Below are positions 8,661 to 19,024 of a DNA stretch of 64,000 nucleotides, in pieces. Each line of letters opens with the position of its first letter. Positions within the stretch are counted from its first letter, which is position 1. Location: NCBI GenBank assembly GCA_943788835.1, contig CALSRU010000008.1, positions 29,052 to 93,051 of the forward strand, in the 5' to 3' direction. Made by a program: the position numbers and the translations under genes. This DNA comes from an uncultured Pseudomonadales bacterium. Its GTDB lineage: Bacteria; Pseudomonadota; Gammaproteobacteria; Pseudomonadales; UBA7434. The notes under the pieces were generated by a model. The model had not been told where the DNA came from and did not search any database. It was given only the letters and a program-made list of their open reading frames with translations.

Positions 8661-10269
8661 GTTGCCATTTGTGATGACACTCTCGCAGTTGCTTGTAGAT
8701 ATCGCGCCTCAGCAGTGCCTAGAAATTGAGAATGGTGCCGACCTAGAGATCAATGGCTTATGTGACGATAGTCGTCGTGTGCAACCCGGTAATTTATTTG
8801 TGGCATTGAGTGGGCGATCTAGTGATGGCCGCCAGTTTGTTGATCAGGCCATTGCCAACGGGGCGGTTGCTGTAATACTTGAAAGCAAGCAATGCCAAAA
8901 TCCAATGGAATCTGAAGTCCCATTGGAAGGTTGGCAATTTACCCATTGGCGTGGCCAAGTGCCTGTTATCGAGATGACTGATCTGCGCCACAAAGTAAGC
9001 GCTTTGGCCGATACTTTTTTTCATCACCCATCCGCAGATTTGAGTGTTATCGGTGTAACGGGTACTAATGGAAAAACCACTTGCGCGTGGTTGCTGGCGG
9101 GTCTGTTGGCTCATTTTAATGTTCGGGCCGGCTTAATTGGTACTCTGGGTTGCGGAGTGGTAGAGGCTCAGCAAGTCGATCTCGAATCAACAGGTTTTAC
9201 CACGCCTGATGCGATATTTGTACAGAGCTGTTTAAGCAGCTTAAAGCGGCGCAATTGTTCTGCTGTGGCAATGGAGGTTTCTTCGCATGCTTTGAGTCAG
9301 TCGCGTGTTGCAGCGGTTAATTTCAAAGCAGCTATTTTTACCAACTTGTCACGAGATCATCTGGATTTCCACGGTGATATGCATTCATATGCTGCCGCTA
9401 AGCGTATTTTGTTTGATGCCCAAGGTTTGGTGTGCGCAGTCATCAATGTAGATGACGCCACCGGTAGTGAAATGATTCGGTCGCTGAATAAAAACTTACA
9501 AATTATTAGCTGCTCTACACGCAATAATGCGGCTGATGTCCATGTCAAAAATATTCGTTGCTCGATGTCTGGAACTCAGGCCGACGTGTTTACGCCTTGG
9601 GGGCGTGGGTTAATACAAACATGCTTGATCGGTGAATTCAATCTCAACAATCTCTTGCTGGTGCTGTCCGCTATAGTCGCTGAGGGTTGTGATTTTAACG
9701 CTGTGCTTGAAGCTATAAAACAGCTCGATGCTGTGCCGGGGCGTATGCAAATCGTTGAGCCCATTATCAAGGCACCTGCATTGAATGCAGATGCACAGCA
9801 ATCTGCTGCTCCCTCTAATAGTGCCGATATTACTGTTGTGGTTGATTATGCGCACACTCCTGATGCCTTGTCCGCTGCATTACAAGCCCTGCGGCCTCAT
9901 GCTGTTGGTAATCTTTGGTTAATTTTTGGTGCTGGAGGCGAGCGTGATAATGGTAAGCGTGCGTTGATGGGTGAAATTGCCGAGCAGTATGCCGACCGCG
10001 TGATCCTGACTAATGACAACCCTCGCAATGAGCCGCCTCAGAATATTGTCACTGATATTAAGGCCGGCATACGAGAGCTGGAGAATATTCAAGTTGAGCT
10101 TAATCGCAATAGCGCAATCACTTGTGCCATTGAGCAGGCTAAGTGTGGCGATGTTGTGCTAATTGCTGGTAAGGGGCATGAAGATTATCAACTGGTAGGT
10201 AGTGAGCGTATTTATTTCAGCGATTATGAAGTGGCTAGACGCGAGCTGTCTCGAAGGTGTGCTGCATGA
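8653..10269 (+). CDS. murE: UDP-MurNAc-tripeptide synthetase MurE
   Basis: This cytoplasmic Mur ligase adds the third stem residue to UDP-MurNAc-L-Ala-D-Glu. The ATP site is VTGTNGKTTC, the substrate loop SRDHLDFHG, and the specificity motif is DNPR (LTNDNPRNE), which marks meso-diaminopimelate as substrate, consistent with dapA at the end of the window. At 538 residues it is longer than the usual ~490: one extra stretch lies near residue 80-100 and another Ala/Ser-rich one (NADAQQSAAPSNSAD) lies just before VVVDYAHTPDAL. The ATG at 8653 has AAGG upstream and overlaps ftsI; the ATG at 8674 fits homologues slightly better, and the track's TTG at 8644 is less likely. Confidence 0.94.
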   Translation: MYKLPFVMTLSQLLVDIAPQQCLEIENGADLEINGLCDDSRRVQPGNLFVALSGRSSDGRQFVDQAIANGAVAVILESKQCQNPMESEVPLEGWQFTHWRGQVPVIEMTDLRHKVSALADTFFHHPSADLSVIGVTGTNGKTTCAWLLAGLLAHFNVRAGLIGTLGCGVVEAQQVDLESTGFTTPDAIFVQSCLSSLKRRNCSAVAMEVSSHALSQSRVAAVNFKAAIFTNLSRDHLDFHGDMHSYAAAKRILFDAQGLVCAVINVDDATGSEMIRSLNKNLQIISCSTRNNAADVHVKNIRCSMSGTQADVFTPWGRGLIQTCLIGEFNLNNLLLVLSAIVAEGCDFNAVLEAIKQLDAVPGRMQIVEPIIKAPALNADAQQSAAPSNSADITVVVDYAHTPDALSAALQALRPHAVGNLWLIFGAGGERDNGKRALMGEIAEQYADRVILTNDNPRNEPPQNIVTDIKAGIRELENIQVELNRNSAITCAIEQAKCGDVVLIAGKGHEDYQLVGSERIYFSDYEVARRELSRRCAA

Positions 10270-11711
10270 TGCCGAATACTTTTTTGCGTGATATTGCCGC
10301 TGCCAGTAATGCATTTTTACATGGGGCGGATGGGCTCGTTAGCTCCGTTGGTATTGATACAAGAACAATTGTCCCTGGTGGTTTGTTTGTAGCCTTGCGT
10401 GGCGAGCATGTTGATGGACATGAGTTTCTGAGTGAGGCAAAAAAAGCGGGTGCTGTTGGCGCAGTTGTTGAAACGCTCCAAGCAATCGACATACCGCAAA
10501 TCGTGGTTGCTGATGCCGCTGTCGCGCTGGGTGATATGGCCAGCTACAACCGCAATTTGTTTAAAGGCGCGGTGGTTGCAATTACCGGTAGCGCAGGAAA
10601 AACCACTTGCAAAAATATGCTCAGGAGTATTTTGGCAGAAGCGTCAAATGTGTCGGCCACTCATGGCAATCTGAATAACGAGCTGGGTGTGCCTCTCACA
10701 CTGCTGGAGCTTGATGAGACGCAGCAGTATGCGGTGATTGAAATGGGCGCAGCTAAGGCAGGTGATATTGCTTATCTAACCCGTATTGCCCGCCCTGATA
10801 TTGGCGTGGTCACCAACATTTCGGAAGCTCACTTGGGTCGATTCGGGAGTTTGCAAATTACCGCGCAAACAAAGGGAGAGATATACGATTCTCTGCCTCC
10901 TACAGGTGTGGCAGTGATTAATTTTGATGAGCCTTTTGCTAATGATTGGCAAGCTCGCGTGCATGCTCGGGCTGATGCTCCATCTGTGTTGTCCTTTTCG
11001 CTGAGCAATTTGGCAGCCGATATTGTCGCCAGTAATGTAGAGGCTGATCTTTCAGGTGTGCGTTTCACCGCCTCCGGAGATGCGATAAGCCAGGGCTGGT
11101 CGATTGAAGTCTCGCTACAACTTTTGGGTGAGCATAACGTTGCTAATGCGTTGGGCAGTATCGCCGTGGCCAAGGCCTTACAGATTTCTGATCAGGCCAT
11201 AGTGACCGGCCTCGGCAAGCTCAATGCCGAATCTGGCAGGCTGCAACGGCGCGGCGCACGCAATGCCCTGACATTAATTGATGATTCTTACAACGCGAAT
11301 CCGGCAGCCATGCGCGCAGCTATTGATACAGTGGTCGGCAATAAGCAAGGCAGCGGGCACGCTCATCCAAAGCCGGTTTTTTTAGTGCTCGGTGATATGG
11401 CTGAGCTAGGCCCTGATGCAGCTGCATTGCATCATGGGGTTGGCGAGTATGCCGCTGACCAAAGCATCGACTGCTTATTGGCTTGTGGTATGTATGCCTC
11501 AAGCTACGTTGATGGGTTTATGCAAGTGGTTGGCGATTCTTCGCAAAATGCAGACGTTTTCGCCAGTCAAGAATTGTTAGCAGATTATTTGTTAAGTGAG
11601 TCATGCCGCGGAGCAGTGGTGCTAATTAAGGGTTCTAGATCGGCGGGTATGGAGCATTTAGTTGAATTACTGGCAACAGATCAGTTTGATCAGGCTGGTG
11701 TCTCATGTTGA
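10266..11711 (+). CDS. murF: UDP-MurNAc-tripeptide-D-Ala-D-Ala ligase MurF
   Basis: MurF joins D-Ala-D-Ala to UDP-MurNAc-tripeptide, the last cytoplasmic nucleotide-precursor step. The 481 residues show the Mur ligase fold: N-terminal substrate domain, ATP loop [14 protein letters not shown], the [15 protein letters not shown] block and [10 protein letters not shown], a central [13 protein letters not shown], and the C-terminal [17 protein letters not shown] motif. I start at the ATG overlapping the murE stop as ATGA; the GTG at 10257 in the track would add only three residues. Length is close to other MurF proteins, and the enzyme acts directly on the MurE product. Confidence 0.95.
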   Translation: MMPNTFLRDIAAASNAFLHGADGLVSSVGIDTRTIVPGGLFVALRGEHVDGHEFLSEAKKAGAVGAVVETLQAIDIPQIVVADAAVALGDMASYNRNLFKGAVVAITGSAGKTTCKNMLRSILAEASNVSATHGNLNNELGVPLTLLELDETQQYAVIEMGAAKAGDIAYLTRIARPDIGVVTNISEAHLGRFGSLQITAQTKGEIYDSLPPTGVAVINFDEPFANDWQARVHARADAPSVLSFSLSNLAADIVASNVEADLSGVRFTASGDAISQGWSIEVSLQLLGEHNVANALGSIAVAKALQISDQAIVTGLGKLNAESGRLQRRGARNALTLIDDSYNANPAAMRAAIDTVVGNKQGSGHAHPKPVFLVLGDMAELGPDAAALHHGVGEYAADQSIDCLLACGMYASSYVDGFMQVVGDSSQNADVFASQELLADYLLSESCRGAVVLIKGSRSAGMEHLVELLATDQFDQAGVSC

Positions 11712-12787
11712 TTTGGCTTGCCGAATACTTGCAGCAGTTTGTGCGTGGTTTTGCGGTTGTACAGTATTTGTCGATGCGCGCTATTTTGAGTGTGTTAACA
11801 GCACTGGGTATTTCTTTATTGTTGGGGCCGCAGGTTATTCAGCGCCTTATCGATAAGCAGTTAGGGCAAACCATTCGCAGTGATGGGCCTGAATCGCACT
11901 TAGAAAAAGCGGGAACGCCTACGATGGGTGGGGCGCTTATTTTGTTGAGTATTTGTATTACAACATTGTTGTGGGCAGACATTTCAAATCGCTACGTTCA
12001 GGCAGTGTTGGCAATAACTATCTTCTTTGGTGCGATCGGGTGGGTCGACGACTATCGGAAAATCGTGCACAAAAATTCGCGCGGTTTAATTGCTAGATGG
12101 AAATATTTTTGGCAGTCAGTTGCAGCTTTAATTGTGTTGATATTTTTATATATGACATCGACCTTGCCCCAAGAGCAGCAACTCATTGTGCCATTTTTTA
12201 AGGATGTGGCTATTAGCTTGGGCTGGTTTTATATCGTGCTGGGTTATTTCGTGGTGGTTGGTGCTAGTAATGCAGTAAATCTAACTGATGGCTTGGACGG
12301 GTTGGCCATACTGCCCACGGTGCTGGTGGGTTCGGCACTGGGGATCATAGCTTATCTTGCGGGACATAGTGAATTTGCCAGCTACCTGCGCATCCCATAT
12401 TTGCCGGGCGCCGGAGAGCTAGCCATTTACTGCGGCGCATTAGCAGGTGCCGGCCTCGGATTTTTATGGTTTAACACCTACCCAGCGCAAGTATTTATGG
12501 GGGATGTGGGTGCGCTTTCACTGGGCGCGGCCTTAGGCATTATTGCTTTAATTACGCGGCACGAAATTGTGTTTTTTATCATGTCAGGAATTTTTGTTGT
12601 AGAAACCCTATCAGTCATTATTCAAGTGACATCATTCAAATTGACGGGAAAGCGCGTTTTTAGAATGGCTCCCTTGCACCATCATTACGAATTAAAAGGC
12701 TGGCCAGAACCACGTGTAATCGTTAGATTTTGGATTATTACCGTTATGTTGGTTTTATTTGGTTTAGCAACGTTAAAGCTGCGTTAG
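11705..12787 (+). CDS. mraY: Phospho-MurNAc-pentapeptide transferase MraY
   Basis: A polytopic inner-membrane enzyme that moves phospho-MurNAc-pentapeptide from UDP to undecaprenyl phosphate, forming lipid I. The 360 residues (same as E. coli) give about ten membrane helices. Catalytic signatures are present: GTPTMGG, the Asp pair region (WVDDYRK), [28 protein letters not shown] and the histidine loop [13 protein letters not shown]. It overlaps murF by 7 nt, so translation is probably coupled. Confidence 0.97.
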   Translation: MLIWLAEYLQQFVRGFAVVQYLSMRAILSVLTALGISLLLGPQVIQRLIDKQLGQTIRSDGPESHLEKAGTPTMGGALILLSICITTLLWADISNRYVQAVLAITIFFGAIGWVDDYRKIVHKNSRGLIARWKYFWQSVAALIVLIFLYMTSTLPQEQQLIVPFFKDVAISLGWFYIVLGYFVVVGASNAVNLTDGLDGLAILPTVLVGSALGIIAYLAGHSEFASYLRIPYLPGAGELAIYCGALAGAGLGFLWFNTYPAQVFMGDVGALSLGAALGIIALITRHEIVFFIMSGIFVVETLSVIIQVTSFKLTGKRVFRMAPLHHHYELKGWPEPRVIVRFWIITVMLVLFGLATLKLR

Positions 12788-12858
12788 TAAGAAATCAGAC
12801 TGTAGCCATGTTGATAAACACAGAGCAAGAATTAGGATTGAATAGCGCAATTTCATCA

Positions 12859-14235
12859 ATGAATTTGATTCAAACAGACAAAAATAGATTGGTTGTTGGC
12901 TTGGGGGCCACAGGTCTTTCGACGATGCGCTTTTTGCAGCGCGCCGGGTTGCCTTTTTCGGCATTGGATAGTCGAGTGGACTTGCCCAATAAAGATAGCT
13001 TGCGTGCAGAATTCGTTGGCGTAGATATTTATTTGGGGGATGCTCCTGCAGAGGTTTTCGAGCATGCAGACGAACTTTATGTCAGTCCAGGTTTGGCGCT
13101 AGACAAGCCAGAGTTCGAGCAGGCTGCAGCAAGCGGTGCGCTAATCTCCGGTGATCTTGATTTGTTTATGCGAAATGTGGATGCGCCCGTTATTGCGATC
13201 ACTGGTTCGAATGCAAAGAGCACGGTGACTACATTGGTTGGAGAGTTGCTGGCTAGTAGAAATCTTCATGTTGGCGTAGGCGGAAATTTAGGTACGCCGA
13301 TGCTCGATTTAATCGAAAGAAACTGTGATGTTTATGTATTGGAGCTTTCAAGTTTTCAGCTTGAGCGGGCACACCATTACAACTTCGCTGTCGCTTGTGT
13401 GCTGAATGTGTCTGCTGATCATATGGATCGGCATAAAACTATGCTCCGTTATCATCAATTGAAACAGCGTGTCTATAGCGAAGCTAAGATTGCTTTATTC
13501 AATCGAGATGATCGGTTGACTTATCCGCTCCAGCGAGCCGGTTTAGTGCAAAAAAGTTTTGGTCAATGTACGCAAGGGTTGGACGATTATAGTTTGCAAG
13601 AAACTGATGGCCAAGAGTATATCGTTAAGGGTGTAGAGCGGGTGTTGGCGGTCGATGCGATTGCTTTGCCGGGTCGGCATAATGTTTTGAACGTTATGGC
13701 GGCGTTAGCCATCGTAGATGCTGCTGGTTTTGGTATGCAGGGTTTGGCTGAGAAAGCCGCCCAGTTTAGAGGCTTGCCGCATCGATGTGAACTGGTCGGA
13801 TCTATTGCTGGCGTGCGGTATATCAATGATTCTAAAGCCACAAATGTGGGGGCTTGCGTTGCAGCAATCAATGGGTTTTCTGCAGCAGGGGATCAGAAAA
13901 TTATTTTACTTGCCGGAGGGCAAACCAAGTCAGCTGATTTTCAGCCGCTTGCTACGGTAGTTGAAAAACAGGCATGTAAGCTGGTGTTGTTTGGCGAGGG
14001 GGCTCAGCAAATAGGCACTGCCTGTGCTAGTTGTTCCGATGTGCACTACGCACAAGGTTTGTCAGAGGCTGTTCATGCAGCTCACGCTTTGGCGGAATCA
14101 GGCGACTTAGTTTTGCTGTCACCGGCTTGTGCCAGTTTTGATATGTTTAGCGATTACGAAGAGCGAGGCGATGTTTTTAGAAAAGCCGTGAATGACTTGA
14201 TCAATGCGGCGCCATCGATTGGAGTTGAGCGATGA
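12859..14235 (+). CDS. murD: UDP-MurNAc-L-alanine:D-glutamate ligase MurD
   Basis: MurD adds D-glutamate to UDP-MurNAc-L-Ala. The N-terminal Rossmann-like uracil-binding domain begins MNLIQTDKNRLVVGLG. The ATP loop reads AITGSNAKSTVTTL, with Ala where many homologues have Gly, which I believe is also seen in Pseudomonas. Further blocks are VLELSSFQLE, NVSADHMDRH, NDSKATNVGA and LLSPACASFDMF. I chose the ATG at 12859 (458 residues) because it aligns with known MurD N-termini; the track start at 12730 lies inside mraY and the ATG at 12808 is the alternative. No strong Shine-Dalgarno decides. Ends in an ATGA overlap with ftsW. Confidence 0.93.
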   Translation: MNLIQTDKNRLVVGLGATGLSTMRFLQRAGLPFSALDSRVDLPNKDSLRAEFVGVDIYLGDAPAEVFEHADELYVSPGLALDKPEFEQAAASGALISGDLDLFMRNVDAPVIAITGSNAKSTVTTLVGELLASRNLHVGVGGNLGTPMLDLIERNCDVYVLELSSFQLERAHHYNFAVACVLNVSADHMDRHKTMLRYHQLKQRVYSEAKIALFNRDDRLTYPLQRAGLVQKSFGQCTQGLDDYSLQETDGQEYIVKGVERVLAVDAIALPGRHNVLNVMAALAIVDAAGFGMQGLAEKAAQFRGLPHRCELVGSIAGVRYINDSKATNVGACVAAINGFSAAGDQKIILLAGGQTKSADFQPLATVVEKQACKLVLFGEGAQQIGTACASCSDVHYAQGLSEAVHAAHALAESGDLVLLSPACASFDMFSDYEERGDVFRKAVNDLINAAPSIGVER

Positions 14236-15503
14236 GAACGCAGATCAAGTCTATGCATGCATCGGTCAAGCCGCGCCATGCTTATGGTTATCGATTTGCC
14301 GGCTTTGATACTTGGCTATTAATGGCTGCACTGGCGCTGGCTGCACTAGGTTTGGTTATGATTACATCGGCCTCGGTTGATTATGCGCATCGTAAATTTC
14401 AGCAGCCTTTATATTATTTTTATCGGCATTGTGCATATCTAGTAATTGCTGGTGTTACTGCCTTCGCAGCTTTTCAAGTTCCGGTTAGTCAGTGGTCTAA
14501 ATATGCAGTATATGTCTTGTTGGGCGGTTTTTTCCTGCTCGTGATTATTTGGATCCCTGGTTTGGGCCATACCGCTAATAACGCAACTCGCTGGCTGGCA
14601 ATAGGGCCGTTTACATTGCAGGTTTCGGAGCTCGCCAAAATTGGCGTGGTGGTTTATCTCGCCAGTTATTTAGTGAGGCAGTCCGAGCTAGTTAAAAGCC
14701 ATTGGCTCGGCTTCGGGAACCCGATGATAGTGATGGGGCTATTAATTTTCTTGCTGTTGTTGCAGCCAGATTTTGGCGCAGCAGTGGTTTTTCTTGTGGC
14801 GGCCTTATCGCTACTCTTTTTAGGTGGTGTGCGAATTTGGCAGTTTAGTGCTTTGATCGTTCTGTGCGGGTCTATTTTAGCCATTATGGTGCTAAGCGAA
14901 GAATACCGTATGGCAAGAATGGTGGCGTTTCTTGACCCCTGGACGTATCAGCAGGGCGGTGGTTATCAGCTGGTGCAATCGTTAATTGCATTTGGGCGCG
15001 GTGAGTTCTTTGGTTTAGGCATTGGCAACAGCATTCAAAAATTGTTTTTTTTGCCTGAGGCGCATACAGATTTTATCTTTGCGGTGCTGGCCGAAGAGCT
15101 TGGATTGTTCGGCTGTATCGCGACCCTGTGCTTATACGCTTTTCTCATTATTCGTATTTTGCGCGTAGCTTTTCGAGCCGAGCGCATGGACAGATTATTT
15201 GGCGCCTACGTTGCTTATGGTGTTGCATTAATATTTTCTATTCAGCTGTTTATTAATGTTGGAGTTAATATCGGTTTATTGCCCACTAAAGGGCTGACTC
15301 TCCCGTTTCTTAGTTACGGCGGCAGTAGTTTACTAGCCAGTGGAATCTTTATCGCCATGGTGCTGAAAATTGATCAAGAGGTGATTTATGCCGCATCGGA
15401 TGAAGATGAGCGACGCGGCACAATTACAAGCACCAATAGATTAGTTGATTCAGCGATGAATCGAGTGCCTGGCTCTCATGGGCATGGTGACCGCTATGCT
15501 TAA
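14232..15503 (+). CDS. ftsW: Peptidoglycan glycosyltransferase FtsW
   Basis: A SEDS-family inner-membrane protein that polymerises lipid II at the septum together with its transpeptidase partner FtsI, encoded five genes upstream. The 423 residues contain about ten membrane helices. Family signatures are visible: NNATRWLAIGPFTLQVSELAKI in the first half, QPDFGAA (with the catalytic Asp), YQLVQSLIAFGRGEFFGLGIGNS and the C-terminal LPTKGLTLPFLSYGGSS. The soluble tail after the last helix is about 40 residues. Translation is coupled to murD by ATGA. Confidence 0.97.
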   Translation: MRTQIKSMHASVKPRHAYGYRFAGFDTWLLMAALALAALGLVMITSASVDYAHRKFQQPLYYFYRHCAYLVIAGVTAFAAFQVPVSQWSKYAVYVLLGGFFLLVIIWIPGLGHTANNATRWLAIGPFTLQVSELAKIGVVVYLASYLVRQSELVKSHWLGFGNPMIVMGLLIFLLLLQPDFGAAVVFLVAALSLLFLGGVRIWQFSALIVLCGSILAIMVLSEEYRMARMVAFLDPWTYQQGGGYQLVQSLIAFGRGEFFGLGIGNSIQKLFFLPEAHTDFIFAVLAEELGLFGCIATLCLYAFLIIRILRVAFRAERMDRLFGAYVAYGVALIFSIQLFINVGVNIGLLPTKGLTLPFLSYGGSSLLASGIFIAMVLKIDQEVIYAASDEDERRGTITSTNRLVDSAMNRVPGSHGHGDRYA

Positions 15504-16623
15504 ACGTAATTCGGCTAAGCCGATCGCTGTTCTAATTGCTGCAGGTGGTACCGGCGGCCATGTATTTCCTGCCCTGGCGGTAGCCGAGCGCTTGCGTGAA
15601 AGTCAAATTAAGGTGGTGTGGATTGGCACGCAGCGAGGTATCGAGTCCCGTGTGGTTCCGGAAAATAATTTCCCCCTGTACACGGTAAGCGTTACGGGCA
15701 TGCGCGGTAAGCGTTTGGGGACTATGTTGTTAGCGCCATTATTATTAATCGTAGCAGCGCTCAAAATAATTAAGTTGGCTCTTCAGTATAGAGTGGTTTG
15801 CATGTTGGGTACTGGAGGATATGTTTCAGCCGCGAGCGGTATAGCCTCTATCGTATTGCGCACACCATTTTTTTTACAAGAGCAAAATGCTGTAGCGGGT
15901 ACAACTAACCGGTTGCTGGCGCCATTTTCCCAAACAATTTTTACCGCTTACCCGGGCGTTTTTTCGCAACGCTCCAATATCGATTGTTGTGGTAATCCAC
16001 TACGTCAGTCATTTGTAAATATGCCATTACCCGATGCGCGAGGGGTGGCCGGCACAAAGCGTTTAAAAATATTAGTCGTTGGCGGCAGCTTAGGGGCGAG
16101 CAGTTTAAATACGGTGGTTCCTACAGCGCTTCTTCAGTGGCATAAAAATTGGACAGATGTTAACTGTGAATTTACTGATTTGCAGGTTTTTCATCAGACG
16201 GGCGCTCATGATCAGGCGCAAGTTGAAGCCAGTTATGGTCGTGACAAAATTGATGCCATGGTTTTACCTTTTATTAAAGATATGGCGGGAACCTTGCAGC
16301 AGGTAGATTTAGTCATCGCTCGAGCAGGCGCGCTTACCATTAGTGAGCTTACAGCCGTTGGCGTTGCAGCCATTTTAGTGCCTTACCCGCATGCAATAGA
16401 TGACCATCAAGCTGTCAATGCGCAGTGGTTAGTTGATGGTGATGCCGCTGTATTGATTCGCCAAGAAAATTTTAATACTGATTCGCTGATTAGCGTCTTG
16501 CAGTCTTTGGCAGTTTCTCAAAATAAGCTCATTGCTATGGCGAACTCAAGTAGGAATCTAGCTCAGCCGAGAGCAGCTGCACATATTGCTGCGGTATGTG
16601 GGGAGTATGCGCATGCCTGTTGA
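15496..16623 (+). CDS. murG: UDP-GlcNAc:lipid I N-acetylglucosaminyltransferase MurG
   Basis: A GT28 glycosyltransferase at the inner membrane face that converts lipid I to lipid II. The N-terminal glycine loop [14 protein letters not shown], the second glycine loop [12 protein letters not shown] and the UDP-GlcNAc site ([14 protein letters not shown], then [14 protein letters not shown]) are all present. The ATG at 15496 gives 375 residues and an 8-nt overlap with ftsW; the track start at 15478 adds six residues and cannot be excluded. The end overlaps murC by 11 nt. Confidence 0.96.
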   Translation: MLKRNSAKPIAVLIAAGGTGGHVFPALAVAERLRESQIKVVWIGTQRGIESRVVPENNFPLYTVSVTGMRGKRLGTMLLAPLLLIVAALKIIKLALQYRVVCMLGTGGYVSAASGIASIVLRTPFFLQEQNAVAGTTNRLLAPFSQTIFTAYPGVFSQRSNIDCCGNPLRQSFVNMPLPDARGVAGTKRLKILVVGGSLGASSLNTVVPTALLQWHKNWTDVNCEFTDLQVFHQTGAHDQAQVEASYGRDKIDAMVLPFIKDMAGTLQQVDLVIARAGALTISELTAVGVAAILVPYPHAIDDHQAVNAQWLVDGDAAVLIRQENFNTDSLISVLQSLAVSQNKLIAMANSSRNLAQPRAAAHIAAVCGEYAHAC

Positions 16624-18046
16624 AAAATCTTTAGTGGGTTCTATGCGGCGTATTAGGAATATACATTTTGTTGGTATAGGTGGCGCTGGCATGTGCGGGA
16701 TCGCTGAGGTGCTAATAAACCAAGGTTACGGTGTTAGCGGTTCGGATTTGTCGGAGAGCCACACTACCCAGCGCCTGGCAGAGTTGGGTGCCCAGATATT
16801 TATAGGGCATGAAGCCTGTCAAATAGAGTCTGCTGATGTGGTTGTTACTTCTACCGCTATCAATACGAGCAATGTTGAAGTGGCGGCCGCAAAAGATAAA
16901 GGTTTGCCCGTTGTGCCTAGGGCTGAAATGCTCTCTGAATTGATGCGTTATCGCTACGGAATAGCCGTGGCGGGTACGCATGGTAAGACTACTACCACTA
17001 GCTTGATTGCCTCTATTTTTGGTGAGGCCAAAGTGGCACCCACGTTTGTAATTGGTGGATTGTTGAATAGTGCCAATGCTAATGCTCAGCTGGGGGAAGG
17101 GCGGTACTTTATTGCCGAAGCTGATGAAAGTGACGCATCGTTTTTGCATTTGCAGCCTATGGTTTCAGTGATCACTAATATCGACGAAGATCACATGAGT
17201 ACCTATGGCGGTGATTTTAGTCGGCTTAAAGATACGTTCATTAAATTTGTTCATAACCTTCCATTTTATGGGCTGTTAGTCGCTTGTATAGATGATGAAA
17301 ACATCATTGATTTGCAGGATCGGTTTCATCGATCGGTTGTGACTTACGGTTTTAGCGAAGCGGCTGATTATCAATTAATAAATTATCGTTGCGAGGCAAT
17401 GCGTACTGATTTTGATTTGCGTATTGCCGGATCAAAAAATCCATTGCATGTTTCGTTGAGTATGCCAGGACGGCATAACGCCCTGAATGCAGCTGCTGCT
17501 TTTATTGTGGCGCAAGAAGAAGGCATAGATACGGGCATTATTTTAAAGGCCTTAAATGATTTTTCAGGAGTAGGCCGTCGCTTTGATGTTCAAGAAAATA
17601 TCATGCTTGCAGGCCAAACAGTAACGTTGGTTGATGATTATGGGCATCATCCCCGAGAAGTAGCAGCGACAATTTCTGCCGCGCGGGATAGTTGGTCTGA
17701 AAAGCGCTTAGTTATGGTGTTTCAGCCGCATCGTTATTCACGTACCAATGACCTATATGAATCATTTGTTAGCAGCCTAGGCAAAGTCGATGTGCTGGTG
17801 CTGTTAAACGTATACGCAGCCGGAGAGCAGCTTATTGCCGGCGCCGATAGTAGAAGTTTGTCTCGCAGTATCCGTCAGCGTGGTGAGTTGGAGCCAATTT
17901 ACGTAGAAGACAATAAAGAGTTGTTAAAGGTGTTGGAAAGTCTGCTTCAGCCCGATGATGTTTTGTTAATGCAGGGCGCTGGCGATGTTGGAAAAATTTC
18001 TAAGTCGCTGGTTTCTAGTGCATCGGAGGCGCTGATTAATGACTGA
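16613..18046 (+). CDS. murC: UDP-N-acetylmuramate:L-alanine ligase MurC
   Basis: MurC adds the first amino acid, L-Ala, to UDP-MurNAc. Motifs: N-terminal [20 protein letters not shown] loop [46 protein letters not shown] and [10 protein letters not shown], all typical. Start chosen at the ATG at 16613, preceded by GGGGAG at good spacing; the track start (TTG, 16586) adds nine unsupported residues. At 477 residues it is close to the usual ~480. It sits between murG and ddlB. Confidence 0.96.
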   Translation: MPVEKSLVGSMRRIRNIHFVGIGGAGMCGIAEVLINQGYGVSGSDLSESHTTQRLAELGAQIFIGHEACQIESADVVVTSTAINTSNVEVAAAKDKGLPVVPRAEMLSELMRYRYGIAVAGTHGKTTTTSLIASIFGEAKVAPTFVIGGLLNSANANAQLGEGRYFIAEADESDASFLHLQPMVSVITNIDEDHMSTYGGDFSRLKDTFIKFVHNLPFYGLLVACIDDENIIDLQDRFHRSVVTYGFSEAADYQLINYRCEAMRTDFDLRIAGSKNPLHVSLSMPGRHNALNAAAAFIVAQEEGIDTGIILKALNDFSGVGRRFDVQENIMLAGQTVTLVDDYGHHPREVAATISAARDSWSEKRLVMVFQPHRYSRTNDLYESFVSSLGKVDVLVLLNVYAAGEQLIAGADSRSLSRSIRQRGELEPIYVEDNKELLKVLESLLQPDDVLLMQGAGDVGKISKSLVSSASEALIND

Positions 18047-18088
18047 AATATTTTTTCAAGCAGCATATGAAGTTGAGGTTGTCTCAAT

Positions 18089-19024
18089 ATGTCTGCTGTA
18101 AATTATTTGAGTGGTCGTGTGGCTGTACTCATGGGTGGTACGGCCTCCGAGCGTGCAATATCTCTGCAAAGCGGTATGGCTGTGCTGAATAGTCTGCAGG
18201 CATCTGGGGTAGATGCGGTTGGTATTGATACCGCTGGCAATTTACTTGCAGATTTAGAAAAGACCAATCCCGTATTTGCATTTATTGCCGTACATGGCGC
18301 CGGTGGTGAAGATGGAAAGTTGCAAGCTGTGCTTGAACTGTTAGGTGTTCCTTACAGTGGTAGTGGTGTGATGGCATCCGCTCTGGCAATGGATAAGTTA
18401 CGTAGTAAGCATATCTGGAAGGGGCTTGGTCTGCCGACGCCCGCCTATTCGTTGTTGCAGGGTTCTATGAGCAGCGAAGACTTGGAGGCGACGCTAGCAC
18501 AATTGGGTGGGAAGATTTTTGTAAAGCCAATAGCCGAGGGTTCGAGCTTTGGCATGGCTATAGCGAGCAGTAGCAGCGAGTTGTACGAGGCCTTCCAGCA
18601 GGCTTCACTATTCAATCAGCCAGTAATGGCTGAGCGCTTGGTGAGCGGGCCTGAGTACACAGTGGCAATCCTCAATAAAAGGTGCCTTCCGAGTATTCGT
18701 ATCCAAGCGACCCAAGAATTTTACGATTTTCAGGCGAAGTATGAATCAGATGAAACCCGATTTTTTATTCCTAGCGGCTTAGATGCTGATGCTGAACGTC
18801 GCTTGCAAACTATTGCATTGGCGGCTTTTGAAGCCTTGGGTTGTGTCGGTTGGGGTCGCGTCGATGTCATGCAAGATGATTTGAGCGGCGATTTTTATTT
18901 ACTGGAAGTGAACACGGTTCCTGGCTTGACGGATCATAGTTTAGTTCCCATGGCCGCTAGTGCAGCGGGCCTGTCATTTGCTGATTTGATTGGTGAAATT
19001 ATTGATGCGTGTGATGCCAAATGA
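18089..19024 (+). CDS. ddlB: D-alanine-D-alanine ligase DdlB
   Basis: An ATP-grasp enzyme that makes the D-Ala-D-Ala dipeptide used by MurF. The 311 residues show VLMGGTASERAISLQSG (N-terminal Ser/Glu substrate loop), FIAVHGAGGEDGKLQ, FVKPIAEGSSFGM (ATP and omega region), YEARSD-type equivalent DFQAKYESDET, and the metal-binding VNTVPGLTDHSLVP. It lies 42 nt after murC with GAGG before the ATG and overlaps ftsQ by 4 nt. The order murC-ddlB-ftsQ is the standard one. Confidence 0.96.
   Translation: MSAVNYLSGRVAVLMGGTASERAISLQSGMAVLNSLQASGVDAVGIDTAGNLLADLEKTNPVFAFIAVHGAGGEDGKLQAVLELLGVPYSGSGVMASALAMDKLRSKHIWKGLGLPTPAYSLLQGSMSSEDLEATLAQLGGKIFVKPIAEGSSFGMAIASSSSELYEAFQQASLFNQPVMAERLVSGPEYTVAILNKRCLPSIRIQATQEFYDFQAKYESDETRFFIPSGLDADAERRLQTIALAAFEALGCVGWGRVDVMQDDLSGDFYLLEVNTVPGLTDHSLVPMAASAAGLSFADLIGEIIDACDAK

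Noticed and set aside
13190-13220. MurD ATP loop GSNAKST instead of GSNGKST
   Set aside because: I believe the same Ala occurs in Pseudomonas MurD, so it is probably a lineage variant and not a defect.
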